In this document: positions 25,586 to 33,048 of the stretch, piece by piece | Numbering within the stretch: position 1 is the first letter of the stretch | Layout: each line of letters starts with the position of its first letter | From: VFZN01 sp963709325 | GTDB taxonomy: Bacteria > Acidobacteriota > Vicinamibacteria > Vicinamibacterales > UBA2999 | NCBI GenBank assembly: GCA_963709325.1 | Contig: CAVPVV010000003.1 | Location: 1,612,001-1,676,000, forward strand | Reading direction: 5' to 3' | Length of the DNA: 64,000 nucleotides | Made by a program: the position numbers and the translations under genes | Notes under the pieces: model-generated | Seen by the model: the letters and a program-made list of their open reading frames with translations, nothing else | Database searches by the model: none | Told to the model about the DNA's origin: nothing

Positions 25586-26578
25586 ATGACGGCGCGGTTT
25601 GCCTTGTTCCTGGCGTTGTGCCTGTTTGCCGCGTGTGGCGGCGACAACGACACGCCATCGACACCCACTCGACCCGACCCGATCCCCTCCGGTCCGACGA
25701 TCACCTGCCCGGCGAGCGTCACCGTGCCCACGACGACGACGAGCGCGCAGGTGGCGTATGCGGTGCCGAACGTATCGGGTGGAACGGCACCGGTGACCGC
25801 GGCGTGCACGCCGGCGTCGGGTGCGGTGTTCAACGTCGGCACGACTGCCGTCACGTGCACGGCAACCGACGCCGGAAGCCGCCAGGCGACCTGCTCGTTC
25901 AACGTCACCGTCAATCGGGTGCCGACGCTGCAGCGGACCACCTTCCTGGCGTTCGGCGACAGTGTGACGGCGGGCGAAGTCACGGTGCCGACGACGACAG
26001 CGCTCGACGAGCTCGGCTTCCCGTCGTTCAAGCTGGTGGTCGTCCCGACGGCAGCGTATCCCGCGCAACTGCAAACGCTCCTCCGCAACCGCTATCTCAC
26101 CCAGGCGAGCACCATCACGGTCGTCAATTCAGGCGTCGGCGGCGAGTGGGCGGAGGACAGCGTCCGCCGCTTCTCCGACGTCTACGCCCAGATGCGGCCG
26201 CAGGTCGTGCTGCTGCTCGACGGCTACAACGATCTGTCCGCGCTCGGCTCCCCTGCCGTCACGTCCGCGTCCGTTGCAGTTGACGCGATGGCGCGGCAGG
26301 CACGGCTCGGGGGATCGCGCGTATTCATCGCGACGCTCCCCCCGCCGCGGGCCGGCGGCCGCCTCACGCTGCCAGCGTCGCTCATCACGAGCTACAACGA
26401 TCGAATGCGGGCCATCGCGGCGCAGCAGGGCGCGACACTGGTCGACCTCTACTCGGCGCTGGTCGGAAACGTCACGCTGTACATCGGCATCGATGGCCTC
26501 CACCCTAACGAAATCGGCTACCAGAAGATGGCCGAGACGTTCTTCAACGCCGTCGTCGCCACCCTCGAGACCCCCTGA
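25586..26578 (+). CDS. SGNH/GDSL-family lipoprotein hydrolase with HYR domain
   Basis: A 330-residue lipoprotein: residues 1-17 end in the lipobox LFAAC. A HYR/Ig-like module follows (about 40-110, TCPASVTVPTTTTSAQVAYAVPN and TTAVTCTATDAGSR). The SGNH hydrolase domain starts at FLAFGDSVTAGE (catalytic Ser), with Asn in LDGYNDLS and the Asp-His pair in DGLHPNEIGY. It probably acts on carbohydrate or lipid esters at the cell surface. A TAAAAT box at 25566-25571 lies 14 nt before the ATG. Confidence 0.88.
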   Translation: MTARFALFLALCLFAACGGDNDTPSTPTRPDPIPSGPTITCPASVTVPTTTTSAQVAYAVPNVSGGTAPVTAACTPASGAVFNVGTTAVTCTATDAGSRQATCSFNVTVNRVPTLQRTTFLAFGDSVTAGEVTVPTTTALDELGFPSFKLVVVPTAAYPAQLQTLLRNRYLTQASTITVVNSGVGGEWAEDSVRRFSDVYAQMRPQVVLLLDGYNDLSALGSPAVTSASVAVDAMARQARLGGSRVFIATLPPPRAGGRLTLPASLITSYNDRMRAIAAQQGATLVDLYSALVGNVTLYIGIDGLHPNEIGYQKMAETFFNAVVATLETP

Positions 26579-26659
26579 CGCGACGGCCTGGGCAACAACG
26601 GCCGCTCACCAGCTCGACGCTCCGGCGAGTTCCTGAAGGCGATGCGAGAATGAAAGCCG

Positions 26660-27580
26660 ATGAGCGCCGACCTGGTGCGGGCTTCCGGCCTGTCGCGTCG
26701 TTTCGACGAGAGGATGGCCGTCGCCGATCTGTCGTTTACGCTCGGGGCCGGCGAGGTGCTGGCGCTGCTTGGCCCGAATGGCGCCGGCAAGACCACCACT
26801 TTCCGGCTTCTCGCCGGACTATTACTGCCAACTGCGGGAACGGTCACAATCGCCGGCGAGCCGCTGACGCGCGACACGGCTGACGCCGTGCGCGGACGCG
26901 TCGGACTTCTCACTGAAGCGCCGGGCCTCTGGGACCGGCTGACGGTGCGCCACAACCTGTTGACGTTTGCCGAATTGCACGGCGTGGAGCGCCCGCGCGA
27001 ACGTGTTGACGAGATCATGCGGGCAGTCGGCCTGTCCGCGAGAGCGGAGGATCGAGCCGGTACGCTGTCGAAGGGCTTGAAGCAGCGGGTCGCGATCGCC
27101 CGAGCGCTGATCCACGATCCGTCGGTCGTCCTCCTCGACGAACCGACCGCGGGTCTCGATCCGGAGAGCGCCCGTTACGTGCGCGACCTCGTGCGCAGGC
27201 TGCGCGGACAGGGGCGAGCGGTAATGGTGTCTACACACAACCTGGCCGAGGCGGAGGAGCTGGCGGATCGCATCGCGGTGATGAACACGCGGCTGCTTGC
27301 CTTAGACACGCCCCGGTCGCTGCGGGAGCGGCGGCGCGGCGGGCGCGTGGCCGTGGAGCTGGATGGCGGTGCGGCGCCGTGGGCGGAGCTGGCGGCTCGC
27401 GGTGGTCATCACGTGATCGATGTGGAGAGCGATCGACTGACCGTCGCGATCGACGCAGCCCACACGGTGCCCGATCTCGTCACCGCTCTCGCCGGCGGCG
27501 GCGCCCGCATCCAGCGCGTGACGCCGGAGGAGCCGTCGCTCGAGGAGACTTACCTGGAGCTGGTCAGGCAGGATGGCTAG
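26660..27580 (+). CDS. ABC transporter ATP-binding protein (ABC-2/NatA type)
   Basis: A 306-residue ATPase with Walker A GPNGAGKTTT near residue 37, signature LSKGLKQR, Walker B VVLLDEPTAGLDP and the H-loop STHN. A C-terminal extension of about 85 residues is typical of NatA-like subunits. It pairs with the permease that overlaps it by 8 bp. The substrate is unknown; such pairs export ions, drugs or lipids. Confidence 0.93.
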   Translation: MSADLVRASGLSRRFDERMAVADLSFTLGAGEVLALLGPNGAGKTTTFRLLAGLLLPTAGTVTIAGEPLTRDTADAVRGRVGLLTEAPGLWDRLTVRHNLLTFAELHGVERPRERVDEIMRAVGLSARAEDRAGTLSKGLKQRVAIARALIHDPSVVLLDEPTAGLDPESARYVRDLVRRLRGQGRAVMVSTHNLAEAEELADRIAVMNTRLLALDTPRSLRERRRGGRVAVELDGGAAPWAELAARGGHHVIDVESDRLTVAIDAAHTVPDLVTALAGGGARIQRVTPEEPSLEETYLELVRQDG

Positions 27581-28388
27581 CAGCTGGTCCCGAATCGCAG
27601 CCCTCGCCCGCAAGGACGTGGAAGAGGTGCGACGTCAGCCCGGCGTGTTGATCCCGGCCGTCGCCATGGTCGCTGCCGTGGCCTCTCCCGGGTTCCTCCT
27701 GCTCATCGTCGCACCGCGATTCACCGGCGTCGCGCTGGCCGATCCAGACCTGGTGGCTGCCGCCGAAAGCGTATCGGCGCAGCTGCCGACACTGAGCAAC
27801 CTGACGCCGGAGGGGCGGGCCCAAGCCTTCCTGCTGCAGCAGTTCCTGATGTTCAGCCTGCTGGTGCCGATCTTCGCGGCACTCTCACTGGCCGCCCAGG
27901 CCTTCGTCGGCGAGAAGCAGTCGAGATCGCTCGAGCCGCTGCTGACGACTCCGATCACGGTTCCCGAGCTCCTGCTGGGCAAGGTGCTGACACCGCTCCT
28001 GCTGGCGCTGCTGCTGATGGCAGCGACCTACCTGCTCCACCTCGTCGTGATGCTCACATTGGGCGAGGCAGGGGTGTGGCGGACTCTCTTCTGGCCGCGA
28101 ACCTTGATGCTCTACCTGTTGATCGGGCCGCTCGTCTCGGTGACCGCCCTCCTGAGCGCTGCAATCGTCTCGTCGCGCGCCAACGACGCCCGCTCCGCGC
28201 AGCAGCTGGGCGGCCTCATCGTTCTGCCGCTGACCGGACTGTTCGTGGCCCAACTGGCAGGCCAGTTCCTGATCAATACGACCGCTCTTGCGCTGACTGC
28301 CGCGGCCTTGCTGATCGTGAATCTCGGCCTCGTCTGGGCCGGGGTGCGGGTGTTCCAGCGCGAGACTATTCTGTTGCGGTGGAAATAG
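27573..28388 (+). CDS. ABC-2 type transporter permease (NatB-like)
   Basis: A 271-residue membrane subunit with six hydrophobic segments. A long extracytoplasmic loop between segments 1 and 2 (about 50-85) and the cytoplasmic coupling segment EKQSRSLEPLLTTPITVPELLLGK near residue 110 are typical of ABC-2 permeases. It is the partner of the ATPase just upstream. The GATTGAC inverted element follows 31 bp after its stop. Confidence 0.9.
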   Translation: MASSWSRIAALARKDVEEVRRQPGVLIPAVAMVAAVASPGFLLLIVAPRFTGVALADPDLVAAAESVSAQLPTLSNLTPEGRAQAFLLQQFLMFSLLVPIFAALSLAAQAFVGEKQSRSLEPLLTTPITVPELLLGKVLTPLLLALLLMAATYLLHLVVMLTLGEAGVWRTLFWPRTLMLYLLIGPLVSVTALLSAAIVSSRANDARSAQQLGGLIVLPLTGLFVAQLAGQFLINTTALALTAAALLIVNLGLVWAGVRVFQRETILLRWK

Positions 28389-28419
28389 TGAGCGACTTCG
28401 GCTTGCGAGGTCGCGCGTC

Positions 28420-28702
28420 CATTGGCGATTGAGGGATTGACGATTGATGATTTATTGACGATCCGAAGGTTGCGGGATTGCGGCATTCGATTGACGATGG
28501 ACGGATTGGACGGATCCGACAATTTCGGAAATCACGATTGGTGATTGATTCTGATGTGGCGCGATGCCTGCTGCACAAATCTTCAATCGTGATTCCGAAA
28601 ATCTCTCAATTCCCTATTTCCCCAATCGTCAATCGAATGGCGCAATCCTTCAATCCCCCAACCGTCAATAAATCGTCAATCCTCAACCCTCAATCGTCAT
28701 TG
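28420..28702. repeat. 283-bp imperfect inverted repeat with GATTGAC tandem arms
   Basis: The 333-bp gap between the convergent permease and beta-lactamase-like genes is almost wholly one inverted element. The left arm carries direct repeats of GATTGA(C); the right arm carries the reverse complement. Matching blocks include 28420-28435 with 28687-28702 (14 of 16), 28476-28498 with 28623-28647, and the near-perfect inner stem TTTCGGAAATCACGATTG (28523-28540) with 28584-28600 (one base missing). The loop is 28541-28583. It is AT-richer than the genome and has no open reading frame of note. Confidence 0.85.
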
Positions 28703-28721
28703 GGCCGGCGGTCCGAACAGA

Positions 28722-29642
28722 CTACTTTCTACCGTAGGCAGTAGACGCAGCGAGGCGGTCGAAGTGGCTGTAAGCGGCGGCGGTCAAGTCCTGGATGGCT
28801 CGACCGCCCTCTTCGTCGTTCTTCAGGTAAGTGGTCATCACCGCGATTGAGAACGGACGGCCGGCGACGTCAACCACTCCGGCCTCGGTGCGAACGCCGT
28901 CCAGGCCGCCAGTCTTGGTGTAGACCGGGACGCTTGCCGGAACCGCGGCGCGGATCGAGCCGGACACCAGCTTGAGCATCTTCATCGCGGTCTCGCGGCT
29001 CTCCGGCTTCAGTCCTTCGCCGCGCCACAGCAGCTCGGCGATCTTTGCCAGCGACTGCGGGCTGGCGACGTTCTCGTCACCGCGCTTGACCGCGGCGCCG
29101 TCCATCATGAGCCTTCGCAATCGGATATCGCCGAGGCCGAGCCCGGCCATCCTCGCGTTCACCTTGTCCATGCCGACCGCCTGGATGACGACGTTGGTGG
29201 ACGAGTTGTCGCTGACCATGATCATCAGCGTTGCGTGATCGCGCAGCGACAACGACGCCGTGGTCAGGTGCTGCACGACGCCGGTGCCGCCAACCAGCTG
29301 GGCCTTGTTGATCGGCGACGGCGTGTCGAGTTGCAGCGTGCCTGCCTCCACTTGCTTGAACAGTTCGTACAGCACCGACAGCTTGATTGCGGACGCAGTC
29401 GGGAACGTGTCCTTCTCCATGCGCGCGGCGACGCGCTCGCGGGTGGTCAGGTCGGTGACGATGTAGCCGACGACGCCGTCGAGGCTGCTGGCGATGCGAT
29501 CGAGCGTGCGGACCAGTTGCGCGTTGAGCGCAGCCTGCAGCGGGCCACTGGGTGGACCTCCTTCCGATTGTCCCTGGGCGGCGGCCTGTGGTCGGGCAAA
29601 CACGGCACAAAGCAGGAGGAGACTCGCGAGCAATGGGCGCAT
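28722..29642 (-). CDS. Exported serine hydrolase, class A beta-lactamase fold
   Basis: A 306-residue exported protein with a signal peptide (1-23). It has the beta-lactamase/transpeptidase-like active site: SxxK as Ser84-Ala-Ile-Lys87, SDN in MVSDNSSTN, and KTG in YTKTGGLDG. The Omega-loop region carries no clear ExxxN pair (RGDENVASPQ is the nearest stretch), so I cannot confirm beta-lactamase activity. Relatives include penicillin-interacting enzymes. The ATG at 29642 is preceded 9 nt upstream by TATAAT on the minus strand (29657-29652), a leaderless-type start. Confidence 0.85.
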   Translation of the reverse strand: MRPLLASLLLLCAVFARPQAAAQGQSEGGPPSGPLQAALNAQLVRTLDRIASSLDGVVGYIVTDLTTRERVAARMEKDTFPTASAIKLSVLYELFKQVEAGTLQLDTPSPINKAQLVGGTGVVQHLTTASLSLRDHATLMIMVSDNSSTNVVIQAVGMDKVNARMAGLGLGDIRLRRLMMDGAAVKRGDENVASPQSLAKIAELLWRGEGLKPESRETAMKMLKLVSGSIRAAVPASVPVYTKTGGLDGVRTEAGVVDVAGRPFSIAVMTTYLKNDEEGGRAIQDLTAAAYSHFDRLAASTAYGRK

Positions 29643-29651
29643 GGCGCGCGG

Positions 29652-29691
29652 ATTATATCCGGTTGGCCGAGCGGTGGCTTGGCGCGATAAT
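29652..29691. promoter_or_regulatory. Divergent promoter region (beta-lactamase-like / CocE)
   Basis: Plus strand: TTGGCC (29663-29668), a 17-bp spacer and GATAAT (29686-29691), giving a leader of about 22 nt before the CocE ATG. Minus strand: TATAAT (29657-29652), 9 nt from the beta-lactamase-like ATG. The two promoters share a 77-bp intergenic region. Confidence 0.6.
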
Positions 29692-29719
29692 CCTGGGCGC
29701 CGCACTGGGGGCGGCTGGT

Positions 29720-31705
29720 ATGACGCGACTCCACCCGGCCTGTGCCCGCTATCTCACCGCGCTGCTGTCGGCCTGCGTTTGCGCGGTTGCCGTGCTCCCG
29801 GCCCAGCAGGGCGCCCTCTCGCCGGCCGAGCAGCAGCGGCGCCACGACCTCGAAGACCAGCTGCAGTCGGTGGCCATCGTCGAGCGGAAGGTGATGATTC
29901 CGATGCGCGACGGCATTCGCCTCGCCACCGACATCTACCGCCCGAAGGACGCCGCCGGGCCAGTGCCGATCGTGTTCTCGAAGACGCCCTACAACTTCAA
30001 TTACTGGGACGTGCGGAACCGCGTACCCGCAGACATGTCCACGCCGCTCGACGCCGTCAAGCGCGGCTACGCCTACGTCATCCAGAACGAGCGCGGCCAC
30101 TTCTTCTCCGAGGGCAATTACGACATCCTCGGCGCGCCGTATACCGATGGCTACGATGCCATCGACTGGCTGACGCGCCAGTCGTGGTCGAACGGCAAGG
30201 TCGGCACCACCGGGTGCTCCTCGACCGCCGAGTGGCAGCCGGCCGTGGCGTCGCAAGGGCATCCGGGGTTCGCGGCGATGAACGTGCAGGGCTTCGGCGC
30301 CGGCGTGGGCCGTGTCGGCCCCTACTATGAGCAGGGCAACTGGTATCGCGGCGGCGCCATCCAGATGCTCTTCATCACCTGGCTCTATGGCGAGCAGAAC
30401 CAGGTGCGCCCGCAGTTCCCGATGGAGACGAGCCGGGAGGACCTTGTCGCGGCCTCGCGCCTCTTCGACCTCGCGCCGCAAATGCCGCCGGTCGACTGGG
30501 ACAAGCTGCTGCGGCACCTGCCGGTGCAGGACATCATGAAGGAGGCCGAGGGGCCGCGCGGCATCTTCGCCGACAAGATGGGGGTACCGACCGGGGGCGC
30601 GATGGTCCGCCGAACGCCGAACGACCCGGCCTGGTACAAGGGCGGCCTGTGGCACGACAACATGCCGCTGAACGTGCCCGGCCTCTGGTTCATGTCGTGG
30701 TACGACGTGTCGGTCGGCCCCAACCTCGAGATGTTCAACCACGTGCGGAAGACGGCGAGGGGCGCGGTCGCCAATCAGCAGTGGGCAATCATCGCGCCGG
30801 TCGCGCACTGCTCGTACACGCGCGCCACCGCCGACACCATCGTCGGCGAGCGCAGCATGGGCGACGCGCGGCTCGACTACAACGAGATCGTCTATTCGTT
30901 CTTCGACAAGTTCCTCAAGGGCGATGGCAGGACCCGGCTCGAGACGATGCCGAAGGTGACCTACTTCACGATGGGGAGCAACGCGTGGCAGACCTCGGAC
31001 ACGTGGCCACCGGCGGGGGCCCAGCCCCGGACGTTCTACCTGTCGAGCGGCGGCAAGGCGAATTCGTTGTACGGTGATGGCGCGCTGGCGGCTGCCGCGC
31101 CGTCGACGGACGCGCCCGACGCATTCGTCTACGACCCGCTCAACCCGGTGGTGTCCTACGGCGGCAACGTCTGCTGCACCGGGAACGCCGTCCAGGCCGG
31201 CTCGTTCGATCAGCGACGGATGGAAGCGCGCTCGGACATCCTCGTCTACACCTCGGAGGCCTTCAAGGAAGGAACCGAGTTGAGCGGGCCGATCACACCG
31301 ACGCTGTACGTTTCGTCTGACGCCAAGGACACCGACTTCACGGTCAAAGTGCTCGACGTCTATCCAGACGGACGCGCCTACAACCTCGATGAGTCGATTC
31401 AGCGGATGCGCTATCGCGACGGCTACGACAAGCCGCTGGCGTGGATGGAGAAGGACAAGGTCTACAAGGTCGCGTTGCAGCCGCTCAACACGAGCAACTA
31501 CTTCGCGCCGGGACATCGGCTGCGGATCGAGGTGTCGAGCAGCAACTTCCCGCGCTTCGACCGGAACCTCAACACCGGCGGCAACAACTACGACGAGAGC
31601 AAGCCGGCGATCGCGCGAAACGCGGTGCACCACTCGACGCAGTACCCGTCGAGCGTCACGGTGAGTGTAGTGCCGGCGCGCGGCGCGACGAGCGCCGGCA
31701 GGTAG
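29720..31705 (+). CDS. CocE/NonD family (X-Pro dipeptidyl-peptidase-like) exported hydrolase
   Basis: A 661-residue exported alpha/beta hydrolase. Residues 1-30 form a signal peptide. The catalytic Ser lies in VGTTGCSSTAEWQ, Asp in MSWYDVSVGP and His in IAPVAHCSYT, in the order expected for the CocE/NonD group. The C-terminal half is the jelly-roll domain (SGPITPTLYVSSDAKDTDFTVKVLDVYPDG). Such enzymes cleave esters, lactams or peptides; the substrate is unknown. The ATG at 29720 fits both the promoter and the signal peptide. Confidence 0.9.
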   Translation: MTRLHPACARYLTALLSACVCAVAVLPAQQGALSPAEQQRRHDLEDQLQSVAIVERKVMIPMRDGIRLATDIYRPKDAAGPVPIVFSKTPYNFNYWDVRNRVPADMSTPLDAVKRGYAYVIQNERGHFFSEGNYDILGAPYTDGYDAIDWLTRQSWSNGKVGTTGCSSTAEWQPAVASQGHPGFAAMNVQGFGAGVGRVGPYYEQGNWYRGGAIQMLFITWLYGEQNQVRPQFPMETSREDLVAASRLFDLAPQMPPVDWDKLLRHLPVQDIMKEAEGPRGIFADKMGVPTGGAMVRRTPNDPAWYKGGLWHDNMPLNVPGLWFMSWYDVSVGPNLEMFNHVRKTARGAVANQQWAIIAPVAHCSYTRATADTIVGERSMGDARLDYNEIVYSFFDKFLKGDGRTRLETMPKVTYFTMGSNAWQTSDTWPPAGAQPRTFYLSSGGKANSLYGDGALAAAAPSTDAPDAFVYDPLNPVVSYGGNVCCTGNAVQAGSFDQRRMEARSDILVYTSEAFKEGTELSGPITPTLYVSSDAKDTDFTVKVLDVYPDGRAYNLDESIQRMRYRDGYDKPLAWMEKDKVYKVALQPLNTSNYFAPGHRLRIEVSSSNFPRFDRNLNTGGNNYDESKPAIARNAVHHSTQYPSSVTVSVVPARGATSAGR

Positions 31706-31882
31706 GCTCTGCGCTGCAGGCTCTCGGCTTTAGGCGTGTCGCGCTTGTCCCGCTGTGTATCGATCTTCCGTCGTGCCACGTTGCGCCCCCGCCGCCCGTC
31801 CTCGCCAGCGTGGCAGCGAAGGAGATCGATATACCTGCGTGACGCCGTGACAGGCCTAGAGCCTGAAGCCTAAAGCCTGACC
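31705..31882. repeat. 178-bp inverted element with AGGCTTT/AGCCTAA tandem arms
   Basis: The region between convergent CocE and DUF3500 genes is an inverted repeat. The outer arms (31705-31735 and 31852-31882) hold AGGCT(C/T)T-type units and their reverse complement. The inner stem includes TATCGATCT (31758-31766) with AGATCGATA (31823-31831), and TGCCACG (31774-31780) with CGTGGCA (31809-31815), closing a 28-nt GC-rich loop. The architecture equals that of the GATTGAC element, with a different unit. Confidence 0.8.
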
Positions 31883-31897
31883 AGCGCGAGCCACGAC

Positions 31898-32947
31898 TCA
31901 GCGAGCGTGATCGTAGGCTTGCAGATGCTCGCGCAGCAGATCGCGGCCGAAGTCGCCCTGGAAGTCGCGCCACACCGCGTGAATGTGGTTGCCGTCGTTC
32001 TGGGTGTTGTCGTACTCGATCAGGAACGTCGGACCCTGCACGCGGTAGTAGTGTTTCGCGCCCTTCTCCACCGGGCCGGCCCACGCGAACGTGATCTTGT
32101 CAGGGCCGGCAGCCTTGAGCCGTGCCATGCGGTCGGCCGCGAGATCGTCGGCGACGATCGAGGTGTAGGCGTCGATCAGCCGCATCAACGCGGCGCGTTG
32201 ATCGGCGGTCATCGCCGCGGCCGCGATCCCCGCCTGCGGCAGCGGCGCGATGTCGTTCTTGTTCATCGTCAGGATGTCGCCGGGTGCGACGCTCTCGTAG
32301 ATTGCCGCCTTCCGCTGCCCATCGTCGAGCGCGATGACCATGGCCCGGCCGAGATCCTCGAGCGGCGCGAGGACGCGCTTGCCCTTCTCGGGACCGTCGC
32401 GGACCTCGGCTGGATTCGAGCCGGTGAAAGTCGGTGAGGTCGCCGCCGCCTTGTTGCCGGTGATCGTGAAGTGCAGCGAAAGATGGTGCCCCTCGACGCG
32501 CCAGCCCCATGCCGATTTGTCTCCGGGCGTGCCGAAGACGGAGAACTGGTAGTCGAGCGGGTCGCGCGCCATCTTCCCGCCGGTTTCGATGGCCCGCAGC
32601 ACGTTCTCGAGCTGGATGATCGAGGAGGCGGTGACGTAGCCGCGCTGGCTGAGGCCGGCTTTGAGCAGGTCGTGGGCGCGGGCCTTCTGCGCCTCGGTCA
32701 TCGTGCGGAACGACAGCCCCTTACGCGGGAACATCTCGTTCGGGATGAAGTGCCAGCGCAGCCGCTCCTCCGCGGTCATCGCGAACGTCGCCTGCTGCCG
32801 CTGCTCGGGCGTCAGCTCTGCGAGAAACTTCGTCGCCGCCTGGCTCATCGCCGCAATCGAGCGCTCGGCCGCAATCATCTGGCCGATCGGCAGGCAGGCG
32901 AGGATCGCGCCGGCCGCGAGGACACGGATCCGCGTTGACGACGTCAT
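31898..32947 (-). CDS. DUF3500 family exported protein
   Basis: A 349-residue exported protein with a signal peptide (1-28). It matches DUF3500 by features such as LTPEQRQQATFAMTAEERLRWHFIP, LDYQFSVFGTPGDKSAWGWRVEGHHLSLHFT and DPN-like IEYDNTQNDGNHIHAVWRDF. The biochemical role is unknown. The start chosen (ATG 32947) has GGAG 8 nt upstream; the frame stays open through the repeat array as far as 33646, but that part is repeat and antisense sequence. The gene follows the penicillin acylase gene on the same strand. Confidence 0.85.
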   Translation of the reverse strand: MTSSTRIRVLAAGAILACLPIGQMIAAERSIAAMSQAATKFLAELTPEQRQQATFAMTAEERLRWHFIPNEMFPRKGLSFRTMTEAQKARAHDLLKAGLSQRGYVTASSIIQLENVLRAIETGGKMARDPLDYQFSVFGTPGDKSAWGWRVEGHHLSLHFTITGNKAAATSPTFTGSNPAEVRDGPEKGKRVLAPLEDLGRAMVIALDDGQRKAAIYESVAPGDILTMNKNDIAPLPQAGIAAAAMTADQRAALMRLIDAYTSIVADDLAADRMARLKAAGPDKITFAWAGPVEKGAKHYYRVQGPTFLIEYDNTQNDGNHIHAVWRDFQGDFGRDLLREHLQAYDHAR

Positions 32948-32956
32948 CGGAGTGCT

Positions 32957-33047
32957 CCTTTCCGCCTTCGCCATAAGCTCCGGCGGACACGCTGCCTTCT
33001 GGCTTTTGCCTTCGGCCCTATGCCTTTCGCGTTCGACGCTCTCGCCT
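32957..33047 (-). repeat. AAGGCAG-type array between penicillin acylase and DUF3500 genes
   Basis: Five to seven degenerate AAGGC units on the minus strand fill most of the 101 bp between the two genes, interrupted by unrelated bases. The last unit leads into GGAAAGGAG, the Shine-Dalgarno of the DUF3500 gene. Same unit as at 17207-17244 and 24385-24558. Confidence 0.7.
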
Positions 33048-33048
33048 T

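Noticed and set aside
28420..28702. Insertion sequence with terminal inverted repeats
   Set aside because: There is no transposase and no target-site duplication that I can see; the arms are tandem repeats rather than unique IS ends.
29447..31633. 728-codon minus-strand frame opposite the CocE/NonD gene
   Set aside because: The plus strand carries the full catalytic triad and signal peptide; the antisense frame is Arg/Val/His-rich shadow sequence.
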